Source: Cercophora sp. LCS_1 | Taxonomy: Eukaryota; Ascomycota; Sordariomycetes; Sordariales; Lasiosphaeriaceae | Assembly: GCA_036250225.1 (NCBI GenBank) | Contig: JAPZLL010000022.1 | Coordinates: forward strand, 186,001 to 250,000 | Direction of reading: 5' to 3' | Length of the DNA stretch: 64,000 bases | Shown: piece by piece, positions 46,916-55,832 of the stretch | Layout: each line of letters opens with the position of its first letter | Numbering within the stretch: the first letter of the stretch is position 1 | Notes under the pieces: generated by a model | What the model saw: the letters and a program-made list of their open reading frames with translations, nothing else | What the model was told of the DNA's origin: nothing | Databases searched by the model: none | Made by a program: the position numbers and the translations under genes

Positions 46916-47596
46916 TCACCTCTTGGCCTTCCTCCTCCTCTCCCACTCAGCCCTCTCCTCCTCATCACTCCCACTAAACTCTGCATCCTCATCACTCTCC
47001 TCCTCCTGTTTTTGCTGCCCCTTGGAAACCTTGACATCCCCCGCACTCACAAAATCACCCGCATTCAAACTAGCATACTCATGCTTTTGAATCAACTCCC
47101 TCAGCCCCTTATTCCTCGGATCAACCAGCTGAAGCGCCGTCAAACCGCCCTTGTTTTTCACTCGCGGGTTCGACCCGGCCTCGAGCATCATGTCCACCAG
47201 CGCGTTGCCAAACTCGCGCTGCTCGGCTGGCTCGCTGTTGATCCACCGGATCGCGCTGTGTAGGGGCGTGTCACCTTCTTGTCGATTGATGGGGTCGCAT
47301 TCGAAACCGGGCTGGTCGAGGAGGGCGTCGATGATCTCGTAGTTTCCGCGGGAGGCGGCTTCGTGGTAGAGGTGGTTGCCCATCACGGTTGTGGTTGTGT
47401 TGAGGAGGTCCGCAATTTCGTCGTCGGATTTGGAGTCGAGGATCTCGAAGAGGAGGTCTGTGTTGTTGCGGCGGCAGGCTTCGATTAGCTGTTCGGAGGA
47501 GGTGGCGCCCTTGGTGTTTGTTAGTTTTGGGGCTTGGAGGAGGCAGAGGGAGAGGGGGTGATTTACTTCGTGTTCTTCTTCCTTGGGGCCGGCCAT
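46916..47596 (-). CDS. small ankyrin-repeat protein
   Basis: Two exons, 47596-47567 and 47509-46916, give 207 residues. The spliced N-terminus reads MAGPKEEEHE then GATSSEQLIEACRRNNTDLL. Ankyrin units follow: a first around MGNHLYHEAASRGNYEIIDA, a second with GDTPLHSAIRWINSE, and a third with NPRVKNKGGLTALQLV. The protein ends in an acidic and then basic tail (EEESDEDAEFSGSDEEE, then RRRKAKR), typical of a nuclear or ribosome-linked adaptor, though no partner can be named. The 57-nt intron (47510-47566) has GTAAAT, ACTAAC and AAG signals and is in frame without a stop, so an unspliced reading would add 19 residues. The frame extends upstream through a GAG repeat giving poly-Leu; I take that as 5' UTR. 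Confidence 0.78.
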   Translation of the reverse strand: MAGPKEEEHEVNHPLSLCLLQAPKLTNTKGATSSEQLIEACRRNNTDLLFEILDSKSDDEIADLLNTTTTVMGNHLYHEAASRGNYEIIDALLDQPGFECDPINRQEGDTPLHSAIRWINSEPAEQREFGNALVDMMLEAGSNPRVKNKGGLTALQLVDPRNKGLRELIQKHEYASLNAGDFVSAGDVKVSKGQQKQEEESDEDAEFSGSDEEERAEWERRRKAKR

Positions 47597-47901
47597 GGCG
47601 ACGTTTGGTTTGGGTAGGTGGTAAGGACGGGGGTTAGGTCCGAGGAGGAGGAGGAGGAGGAGGAGGAGGAGGAGGAGGATCGGGGAGGGAGGGATGAAGC
47701 GGGTTGCGGATGTCACGGATGGTTTGGGTTACTCGCGAGCGGGGGAGGTTGAAGCTTTTGTGCAAAGGAAACCCTATCTGCCCGTCCAAGATAGCTGGGT
47801 GAGCAGGCGCGCGGCAGCTTGAGCTACGTTGTCCGTGTATAGGTAATATCAGCCCTGCGCCAAAGGAGGTGGCAGTGTGAGTGACACAGGACCTCAAGAC
47901 G
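47597..47901. other. upstream region of ankyrin gene with (GAG)n tract
   Basis: 305 bases upstream of the ankyrin start. It carries a (GAG)n microsatellite at about 47642-47678, which reads as CTC repeats on the coding strand and resembles a pyrimidine-rich 5' UTR. It ends at the inverted-repeat element. Confidence 0.5.
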
Positions 47902-48223
47902 TGACCCCTCCTTGTCAGGGGCTCCGCCGAACCCCTCCAGCGACGGACCAGGGGGGCCAAGCAGGGATGTTGAAATGGGGAGCCATGGCGGCAAGTGGGT
48001 GACAAAAAAAACGACACGCACAAGCCACTCATACAAAAAATTCATCCCCGATCACCACCAACAAACTGCATCACCAACTTCAACATCAGCAAAGCGAATA
48101 TTTTGTGCAGGAGACGATCACTAACCCAATTTAGTATGGCGAACCTGTTTCTGCGTGCCGTTTTTTTTGTCACCCACTTGGGCGGGTCCGGAGGCCAAGT
48201 TTCAGCGGCTTCCGGAGGGGTCA
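47902..48223. mobile_element. 322-bp non-autonomous inverted-repeat (MITE-like) element
   Basis: Two nested inverted repeats are seen. The outer ends are TGACCCCTCC (47902-47911) and its exact reverse complement (48214-48223). The inner arms are 29 bp (47992-48020 and 48152-48180), beginning CAAGTGGGTGAC and followed by A8 and CG-x-CACGCA; 28 of 29 positions match. The loop is 131 nt with no coding frame. No clear target-site duplication was found. The arrangement suggests a deletion derivative of a terminal-inverted-repeat DNA transposon, inserted between the ankyrin gene and Rpc11. A diverged copy of one inner arm lies at 37023-37050. Confidence 0.6.
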
Positions 48224-48541
48224 TGGTAAGTAATATTATTGGCCAATCAGAGCCCGAGCGCATTGCTTTGGTTTGGCGATGGTTTTCTCCAAATCTTTCG
48301 AGTTGCAGTTTACTAGAGTAGTTTGCAGGGTGTTATTTTCGTCACTTCGATATCTTTGCCTGCCTGGAACCTCTTTCAGGAACCACGTTGCCCACCGGAA
48401 TATTTTCGCAAAAGGTTACTTTCTAGATCTTCGCAAAGCTTTCAACACCGTTTTTTTTTTTTTTTTTGCGAAGCATCACAGCCCTTTCCAAAGTTTTACC
48501 CGCCCCTCCATTACTGGCGTGCACCGACACAGTCATTCGCA
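48224..48541. other. promoter region of Rpc11
   Basis: 318 bases with a T17 tract (48451-48467) about 75 bases upstream of the start codon. T-rich tracts of this kind are common in promoters. No other element was recognised. Confidence 0.4.
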
Positions 48542-48985
48542 ATGCCTATTTTATGTGAGTTTTTTTTCGAGATGTTAGCACTCCGGCCCCCAAACGCTAA
48601 CTTGGGCAGTCTGCCCTCACTGCGCCAACCTCCTCATTCTCTCCCGCATGGACACCGGGGGAAACCGCCTGGAGTGCCGCACTTGTCCCTACCAGCACGC
48701 CATTGAAAAGACAATTTTCTCTCGCAAGACCTTTGTTCGCAAGGAGCGAGAGGACGTTTTTGGGGGTGAAGATGAATGGAAAAACGCAAGCAAGACGACA
48801 GTTGCATGCACAGCCAGCAGCTGTGATGGCCAAGAGGCAGCCTACTTCCAGGTGCAGATTCGCAGCGCCGACGAGCCTTCGACGTCCTTTTATAAAGTAC
48901 GCATGCCGCTGCTCAATGGTGGATTCGGAGAGCTAACATGGCCTTGCAGTGTATGACATGCGGTCATCGGTGGAGAGAGAACTAG
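48542..48985 (+). CDS. rpc11: RNA polymerase III subunit Rpc11 (RPC10)
   Basis: Small zinc-ribbon subunit needed for RNA cleavage and termination by Pol III. Exons 48542-48554, 48610-48896 and 48950-48985 give 111 residues, the normal size. The spliced start MPILFCPHCANLLILSRM gives the N-terminal C-x2-C ribbon, paired with CRTCPY. The C-terminal TFIIS-like ribbon has CTASSCDGQEAAYFQVQIRS, ADEPSTSFYK and CMTCGHRWREN. The near-invariant RSADEP acidic hairpin supplies the catalytic Asp-Glu. The first exon is only 13 nt, and the last exon provides the final C-x2-C ligands. It is convergent with Med31, with about 125 bases between stop codons. Confidence 0.95.
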
Positions 48986-49111
48986 AGAATTTCTATTTGG
49001 TTTCTGATTTTGACACCTGCAAGGAGTTTGGGGTTGGTTTCGTTCAAGGGAGACATCGCCCCCGAAGATACCACCCTCTCATCCTGTGGCCGCAAGGCTT
49101 GAAACCCCAGC

Positions 49112-49552
49112 TCAGCTCTCCTTGTGCAGCTCTATAGCAGCTCTCATCCCCTCTACCTCCATCGCCTGCACAAGATCGGGACTGATGATGTCTTGTCGGA
49201 ACTTTTCTTGCTGCAAGAGCTGGAGGTTTTTGAGTGCAGGGCCTGGATACGTCAAATACTTGATGTACGGTGGTCGGCTCCAGTGTTGCAGGTAATCGAG
49301 ATAGGCGATAAAGCTTGGGTTTGTGAGCAGCTTCCGCGACGCGAGATGGTTCAGGTATTTCGGATTGCCTAGGGCTTGGACCAACTGAACAGTATTAGCG
49401 ATAGCTCAAGAATAACGGATGTCAAGACGACATGCCTCTAGTTCCAGCTCAAAGCGCGTGTACCCTCCATGCTTGACCTCCTCTGTTGCCCCCGTTGGTG
49501 GTGCGGGGGGCTCCATCGATGAGCTGCCGACTGACATTGGTTCTGATGCCAT
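49112..49552 (-). CDS. med31: Mediator subunit Med31 (Soh1)
   Basis: Middle-module Mediator subunit, bridging activators and RNA polymerase II. Exons 49552-49436 and 49384-49112 give 129 residues. The conserved core reads TRFELELE joined to LVQALGNPKYLNHLASRK, then FIAYLDYLQHWSRPPYIKYL and YPGPALKNLQLLQ, exactly the Med31 pattern. The junction requires an intron at 49385-49435 whose donor is GCATGT, so this is a GC-AG intron; the nearest GT donor gives the wrong frame. The acceptor is TTCAG. The N-terminal 25 residues are a Ser/Pro-rich extension. The gene is divergent from the signal peptide peptidase gene. Confidence 0.94.
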
Positions 49553-50042
49553 GGTTGTTGATGTGTGGGGTTGGGGACTCAGAAATTGAGGGTAAAATGA
49601 GATCCCCTCGAAAGAAACTCTCACTGTAATTGTGTGCTGTGGCCGCTTTGTATGCTGCGGGCTCAAAAGAGATTGATCCTTCTCACTCACAAGAACTTTG
49701 TGGTGAAGGTTGAGTCCAGGCCGTGCAGGGGGTTTTGCGCTAGGCTGAAGATGGTGCAGGGGTCCCCTGCACTTCTTGGCTGCCGATGCAACGGAGTGGA
49801 GCAAACTGGCCAGCACCACTGCTTGCGCCGGGCCATGGACATCACAGCTGGCAAACACAGGTTGAAAACCACCGGCAACACAACGTCTTCCTTTCGTTTT
49901 AGGAGCTAGGGCCATACTGCGACACCAGATTTGTTTGTATATTGTCTAACCAACGAGGCCCGCGGACCTTTTCCGCCACCTCAACTTCTTCAACAACCTC
50001 TCTCCCGCCGCTGCTCGGCACTCAACCACCTTAGCAGACAAG
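49553..50042. other. divergent promoter region
   Basis: 490 bases between the Med31 (-) and signal peptide peptidase (+) start codons, presumably a shared promoter. No protein-like frame was recognised. Confidence 0.45.
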
Positions 50043-51757
50043 ATGGCGTCTGAGAACAGCACCACCCCTGTCCAAGGGGACACGTTGAACGCGACCGCAC
50101 CCTCTGCACCCAAGCCATTCACCCTTCAGATGCTGGTAAATCCTCAGTTTCTCTTGGTTGAAGTGCAGGTCATCTTCAGTGCTCTCCTCATCATTTGGCT
50201 TGGCGCCCACGCTTCGATCCGGCGCCCCCCATCTGCCGCTCCGGCCGTTACCAAGGGCAAGAAGCAGAGACCCAGAGATGACCAATTCATCGAGGGCTTT
50301 GTGGCATCCGACGCCATCATGCTCCCCATCGCGGCAGCTGCCGTTCTCATCGGACTCTACTACCTGATCGAGTGGCTTCAGGACCCGGACCTTCTCAACA
50401 AGATTATCCGGGTCTATCTCTCTATCGCGTCAATTCTCGGTTTCGGCAGGCTTGCTGGAGATGCTCTGAACATTGTGACAAGTCTCGTTTTCCCCACAAT
50501 GTGGGCTGATCAGCAAGGAAACGTCTACCGCATCGACGCCGAGCACCGTTGCCAAGTTCGTGTCGCAACAAACAGGCTCGAGAGCGACGTGCCGGGAAAG
50601 AAGACGCCGTTTCCTAGCTTTTTGTCAGTTTTTTCGAGGTCGGATTGGGTCAACAAGGTTGCCTGGGAAGTTCGCCATCTCTTGACTGAGGAGTGGACGG
50701 TCCGCTTTGCCGTGCATGGGCTTGCCTTTGTCAAGTTCAACATTGGTTTGAACAACATCCTCGGTGTCCTCGTGTCTACCATGGTTAGTATCGGCTACCA
50801 CTTAACCCAGTGGCCCATGTTGTCGAATCTTCTCGGCTCGGCACTCAGTTACTCTGTCTTTTCGCTCATGTCGCCGACGTCGTTTCCCATTGGGTCAATG
50901 GTCCTCGCCGGTCTCTTCATCTACGACATTGTCATGGTGTTTTATACGTGAGTCTACTTCAACGCGTGCACTATGCAGCGTAACTAACGATTTGCAGACC
51001 ATTCATGATCACGGTCGCAACCAAGGTTGACGCTCCCATCAAGCTGGTTTTCCAGAGCGGCACTGGCGTCAGCATGCTCGGGCTTGGCGACATCATCGTG
51101 CCGGGCTTGCTCATGGCGTTGGCCTTGCGATTCGATCTATACCTCTACTATCTAAGGAAGGTCAAGCTCGAGAAAGTGACTCTGGCTGTTGAGCTTTTCA
51201 CGGGCGACGGACAGACGGTAATGTCAGAAAAGGAGGAGGAGCGACGAGTCAAGGCGCCATGGGTTGATCCTCAAAGCCAATGGGGCAACCGATTCTGGAC
51301 AACCAAGTTCGGCCATCTGTTTCCTGTCGCACACGCCGAGTCTGTGTGGGCGAGTACAGTCTTTCCCAAGCCCTACTTTTATGCCTCCATCTTTGGCTAC
51401 GCCTTGGGCATGGTGGTTACAATCACCATGCTCCTCGTATTCAACCATGGCCAGCCCGCGCTCCTGTATCTCGTTCCGGGTGTGACGGGATCCCTCTGGC
51501 TCACTGCCCTTGTTCGGGGGGAGTTGAAGGAGATGCGGAGCTACACGGAGGATGGCAGTCTGGACACGGAGGATGTGATTGTCGAGGTCGATGCCGAAGG
51601 CAACGTCGAAGAGAGGAAGTCCTCGCCCAACTTGGGTGATAAGAGGAAGAGGGCTGACATGAAGGACACCCCGCCTCAGAAGAAAGCATCAGAGGATTAT
51701 GATGTCTTTTTGTTTTCTATCACCGCCCCGCGCCACAAGGCTCCAAAGGAAGACTAA
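50043..51757 (+). CDS. signal peptide peptidase (intramembrane aspartyl protease)
   Basis: GxGD-type aspartyl protease of the ER membrane that cleaves signal-peptide remnants and other type II segments. Exons 50043-50948 and 50999-51757 give 554 residues. Multiple transmembrane helices are visible, and all three family motifs are present: the catalytic YD in LFIYDIVMVFYT, the second catalytic Asp in SMLGLGDIIVPG, and PALLYLVP. The single 50-nt intron falls between the two catalytic aspartates. Two N-glycosylation sequons lie in the lumen-facing N-terminus (ENST, LNAT). The C-terminal ~80 residues are charged and cytosolic. In Aspergillus the homologue (SppA) acts in the SREBP hypoxia pathway; that role is inferred here by homology only. 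Confidence 0.93.
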
Positions 51758-53535
51758 GTGTGCCGAAGGGCAGCGTTGGAAGGCGTTTAGAACAGGCAAT
51801 ACGACTCACGGGATACACAGATTCGGACAGACAGGGATGTAACAAACTGAATGGACGCCCGCTCTCTGGGATGTTCGTGAAACACAGCAATGTACACACG
51901 TTGATCCCTCAAGTGTCGTGAATCTTGTCGTTTTTTGGTTATTTCTTTTTCTAATGTTTATATACAACAGGCACCAGACTATCAATCAAACGAAGTCGCC
52001 CAGTGTCCCGTCACCATTGCGCCCATCATCCAGTGATTCCCAAACAGGCTCAGGCATTTCGTTGCCCCACTCTCGGCGTTATGAGGGGCTGAGTATAGTG
52101 TTGCTCTCGATCCATTCATCCTCTCCTCCATAGCTTCAGGTCGCCGCTGAGGATTTCGCAAACAAAGACAAGACGGGGGAAAACTCCTTCGCTGCCAACT
52201 TTCCAGCGGATTCTGCAATCACCTCAGGCATCTTCTGCATTTTGCATGCAGTGGCGCTTCCGGCGGAAGAATCAACGCTTCCAAGGGCGGCGGGTCGTTT
52301 TACGTCTGTCGTTGTTGTAGGGCTTTGTTGACAAGGGGTGGGAGTTTGCGAATCGGTGTCCGAGAACCCTAATTTCAGGGGGGAAGGTTAAAACACACAA
52401 GGTGTGTCGGAACCCGGCCCTTCCAGCAAGGTACAGAAAAGATGGGAGAGAACAATCAGACGCGCGCCCCCATGGCGCAAACTTTGTCAGCTGCTACTGC
52501 GACCACCTCAGCGTCTCGTCGAACGCATTGAGGCTCAAGACGATATCTCTTCCGGTGGGAGTCGTGACAAAAGTTGCGCGCTGTGGGGGAGGTCCAGGGG
52601 GGTTCGCTATCAACGTCGGGCTCGAAAACATTTCCTCGTGAAGTTGAAGGAAGGGAGAGGAGATGTTGAAGCTCGACGGAGCGAGTCGCTCGACGCAAAT
52701 ATATTTTTTTTCCCGGGCGACATCTCTTTGCTCGACGGCTACAACGATAACGAGAAAATCGGAGCCGGAACAAGAGGGAACGTCCTTCGGCGGAACGACG
52801 GCGCTCAACGCAGGATGTCTACAACTCATTTTCAACCGTCGTCATGTCGTAGTCGGTAGACGGGAAAATGAGGAGACAATAGCGGAGCGCTGGCTGGTTT
52901 CACTGGTTGCTCGACACTTGGGGGTCCGGTTCGTGTTGGTGGTCCGATCGGGTCGGTCCGAGTTTGCGGAGAACATCGGGGGTGCCCGATGGTGGTTGTC
53001 ATTGGCGTTGACCGACCGGGAACAGCGGACCGGCTTTGGTGGAGCGGGCGTGAAACTGCCGGGGGGTGTGTGTGTCTTCGGCATCGGATCGGAGGTCTTG
53101 TGCAGACAAAACTGGGCCGTGTCGGGTGTGTGTGTGTGTGTAACCCGCTTAGGTCGTCATGGCTGTTGCTGCACCGGAGTGCGCAAGTCATTTTGAGGGA
53201 AACATGACTGCGGGATGCCGAAGGTGGGGGAGGTTGGTCCCTCAAGAGAGTGTTGTTTGGCTTTGACTGTTTGAACGGGATGAGGGAGCAAAGAAAAAAA
53301 AAAAAAGACAAACAAAACCCGGTGGGACATTTTCAACCTTAAATAACGTTTAGCACCTACATATAATCCCAGTCGCAAACCCGTTTTCGATACCCGAGTC
53401 AGCCTCAGCCGATTTTGGGTTTCATGCCGCATTCTCACCCGGGGAAACACCATCTCATGAGCCGATTCTTGAAACCGAACCACTCCAAAATCGAACCACC
53501 AAAACCCAACACACGGCCATCGCCTCATAGACACA
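51758..53535. other. 1.8 kb without a recognised gene
   Basis: Between signal peptide peptidase and the phosphopantetheinyl transferase. Short GT-rich runs occur near 53067 and 53127, and an A13 tract near 53293. Frames on both strands are short and lack motifs. The last ~200 bases are probably promoter. Confidence 0.45.
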
Positions 53536-54644
53536 ATGTCAACCACCGCCGGCGCTGACAGTGAAACCAAGCCGCGCCTGATCCAATGGCTCTTTGACAC
53601 CCGGCCCTGGTTCCCCGAAATCACGAAAACCTCCCAACTCTCAGCCCACGTTCGCATACCACCCCCTTCCTCGACAAGGAAAAAACACTAACACACACAA
53701 CCCAGCCCCTTGCCTCCCGAATCCTCGCCCTCCTCCCTCCCTCCGAACGCGCCTCAGCCCTAAAATACTACCACCTCCGCGACGCCAAAATGGCGCTCGC
53801 CTCCTCCCTCCTCAAACACGCAGCCGTAACCCACCTCGTCCCGTCCACCCCCTGGCACGGCACGACCATCACCCCCCACCCCGTCACCAAAAAACCCACC
53901 TTTTATCCCCCATCACCACCTTCTGACGGTACCGCCCCGCCCATCTCCTTCAACGTAACCCACCAGGCCGGCCTCGTCGCCCTCGTCGCATCCCCTTCGT
54001 CCCCATCCCTCCCCGTAGACGTCGGCATAGACCTAGTCTGCACCTCGGAGCGCCGCACGCGCGACCACGACCTCATCGGCTCCAATTCCTGGTCCTCCTT
54101 TGTCGACATGCACGCCGACGTCTTCAGCCCGCGCGAAGCATCCTACCTAAAGTGGGAGGTGCTGTCCGCCGTTCCGGGACTGACGAAACCAGGCATGAGC
54201 GCCGCTGATGTCGTGGATGCTAAGCTCCGTGCTTTTTATGCCCTGTGGGCGTTGCGCGAGGCGTATGTCAAGTTGACGGGGGATGCGCTGCTTGCTTCGT
54301 GGTTGAGGGAGTTGGAGTTTAGGGGGTTTAGACCTGTCGCTCCGACCGAGGGGTTTGGGGTTCAGCCGACCGTGGTTGACACAGGGAACGGGAAGGGATA
54401 CGGGGCGCAGGTGATTGATGGGTTCGAGGTGCGATTGCAAGGGAGGAGGGTCGAAGGCGTGAATATGAGTTTACGGGCGATTGGGGAGGATTACATGGTT
54501 TGTTCTGCGTTGCGGACGCCGGGGAGGGAGGAGGTGGGAATGGGATGGAAGTTGGGAGGGTACAGGGTGTTAGATTTGGAGGAGGTGTTGGAGATGGTTG
54601 AGGCGAGGGCCGAGGAGAGTGGTGGGAGGTGGGAAGGGGAGTGA
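53536..54644 (+). CDS. 4'-phosphopantetheinyl transferase (Sfp/NpgA type)
   Basis: Transfers phosphopantetheine from CoA to carrier domains of polyketide synthases, non-ribosomal peptide synthetases and alpha-aminoadipate reductase. Exons 53536-53649 and 53706-54644 give 350 residues. Motifs in order: the N-terminal LIQWLFDTRPW, SRILALLPPSERASALKYYH followed by LRDAKMALASSLLK, the substrate-binding FNVTHQAGLVALV, the Mg-binding VDVGIDLVCTSER, and the catalytic LWALREAYVKLTGDAL (counterpart of W-x-x-K/R-E-A-x-x-K). In filamentous ascomycetes one such enzyme usually serves lysine, siderophore and secondary metabolism, so it is likely important although no cluster is nearby. The intron donor is GTTCGC. 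The coding strand becomes purine-rich downstream of the active site. Confidence 0.93.
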
Positions 54645-55696
54645 ATGTGATGTGATGTGATGCGATACCCATGAGTTGGAGATGTTGGATGATCCTTTGA
54701 ACGGTTTGCTGGACAACAACCTTGGCTCAGTTCTCCGCCTTGGAGTGCCGGCCGGGGTCATGTAACATACCTCACGAGAGAACAAAATCTTGTCAACGTC
54801 AATGGGGTGTTCGAACCTGTCCTGGCCAACACCCCAAGGGACAGATTGTAAGGTTCGCTCTTACCATCCCTCCCTGAAGCCAGACACTCTAGTAATGAGA
54901 AGAGTCCATAACTGCCCATGAAACTGCTCAAGTGACGAATAACAGAAGCCAGGATTGTCTCACGATTGGGACCAACGCAACCATCGAAGGATATTTTTTT
55001 CTCTACCTTTCGCTACGAACTTCTCCAATCTCAATTCAAGTCCACTAGTACATACATACTCGCTGCCGAACCCGAACACGCTTCCTTCTATCAATCTCGA
55101 TGCATCACTTCACGCCAAGTCTCCTTACCCAGGTAGAATTAGGCGCCCACTCTTCCTGCTCCGAGCTTGTTCCCACAGCCGCATCCGAAATGTAACCGAG
55201 CATGGCTACCTACACCGACATGGGATCCAGCATATCGAGTCTAGGCCTGCGTTGGAGTGCAGCTGCATATGCAGAGCGCTGGTCATCGTCGTCTCTGATC
55301 CCACGTAGCTGCAAACTGGACCACCGCGGCATACGCAAGATGCGAGATCCAAGTCCCCAGGCATGGGCTGCCTGCGCACGTCCTGGGAACCGTCCTTCTG
55401 TCTGTGACGTTGAGACCAGACCAGACATCCATGACCTACGCCTTAAACTAGCAGAGGGTGCAGCCTGTCGGGTTGGTGGCACCCAGCCCCCTGATTCCGG
55501 CCCCGACTGCCCCAACCGTTGAGCCATCGCAACCAACGTTTCCCATCTTGGGGTCTCCTGTGCTGTCCGCGCGGGTGGATGGGTCGTAGTATTCGCTAAA
55601 AATTGTTGGCTTAGGGCTGCAGGAGCCAGGTCCGCCGGCGGATATCTTGGGTCGTAATAGGGTTGATAGAGTGCCGACCCGGATGAAGGCGCTCCC
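54645..55696. other. convergent 3' regions, no gene
   Basis: 1.05 kb between the transferase (+) and the duplicated tail of Cry-DASH (-). A 106-codon plus frame at 55202 has no motif and is not called. Confidence 0.45.
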
Positions 55697-55832
55697 TCCT
55701 AAGTAGATGAGCCGCCGAGCGCCGTTCCTCCTCGGCCTCTTCCCACGCCTATAGAAGCCCTGCCCCTGCCCACTTCCTAAGACGATGAACCGCCGCGCGC
55801 CGTTCCTCCTTCGCCTCTTCCCGCACCTCTAT
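55697..55832 (-). repeat. tandem imperfect duplication of Cry-DASH 3' end
   Basis: Two ~56-58 bp copies, 55697-55752 and 55775-55832, are about 85% identical and offset by 78 bp. The second copy encodes the last residues of Cry-DASH (EGGTARGGSSS, stop at 55779-55777). The first copy lies past that stop but keeps a parallel reading, GRGRGGTALGGSST, with its own stop at 55701-55699. It is therefore an untranslated duplicate of the terminal RGG-type coding segment. Confidence 0.75.

Noticed and set aside
47597..47716. Upstream extension of the ankyrin protein with twelve leucines
   Set aside because: The leucines come from a (GAG)n microsatellite; the ATG at 47596 has better context and a sensible N-terminus.
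54806..54818. GGTGTTCGAACC, partly palindromic, B-box-like on the minus strand
   Set aside because: No A box on the upstream side and no T-run terminator.
55202..55522. 106-codon + strand frame
   Set aside because: No motif, no intron signals, and not preceded by promoter-like sequence.
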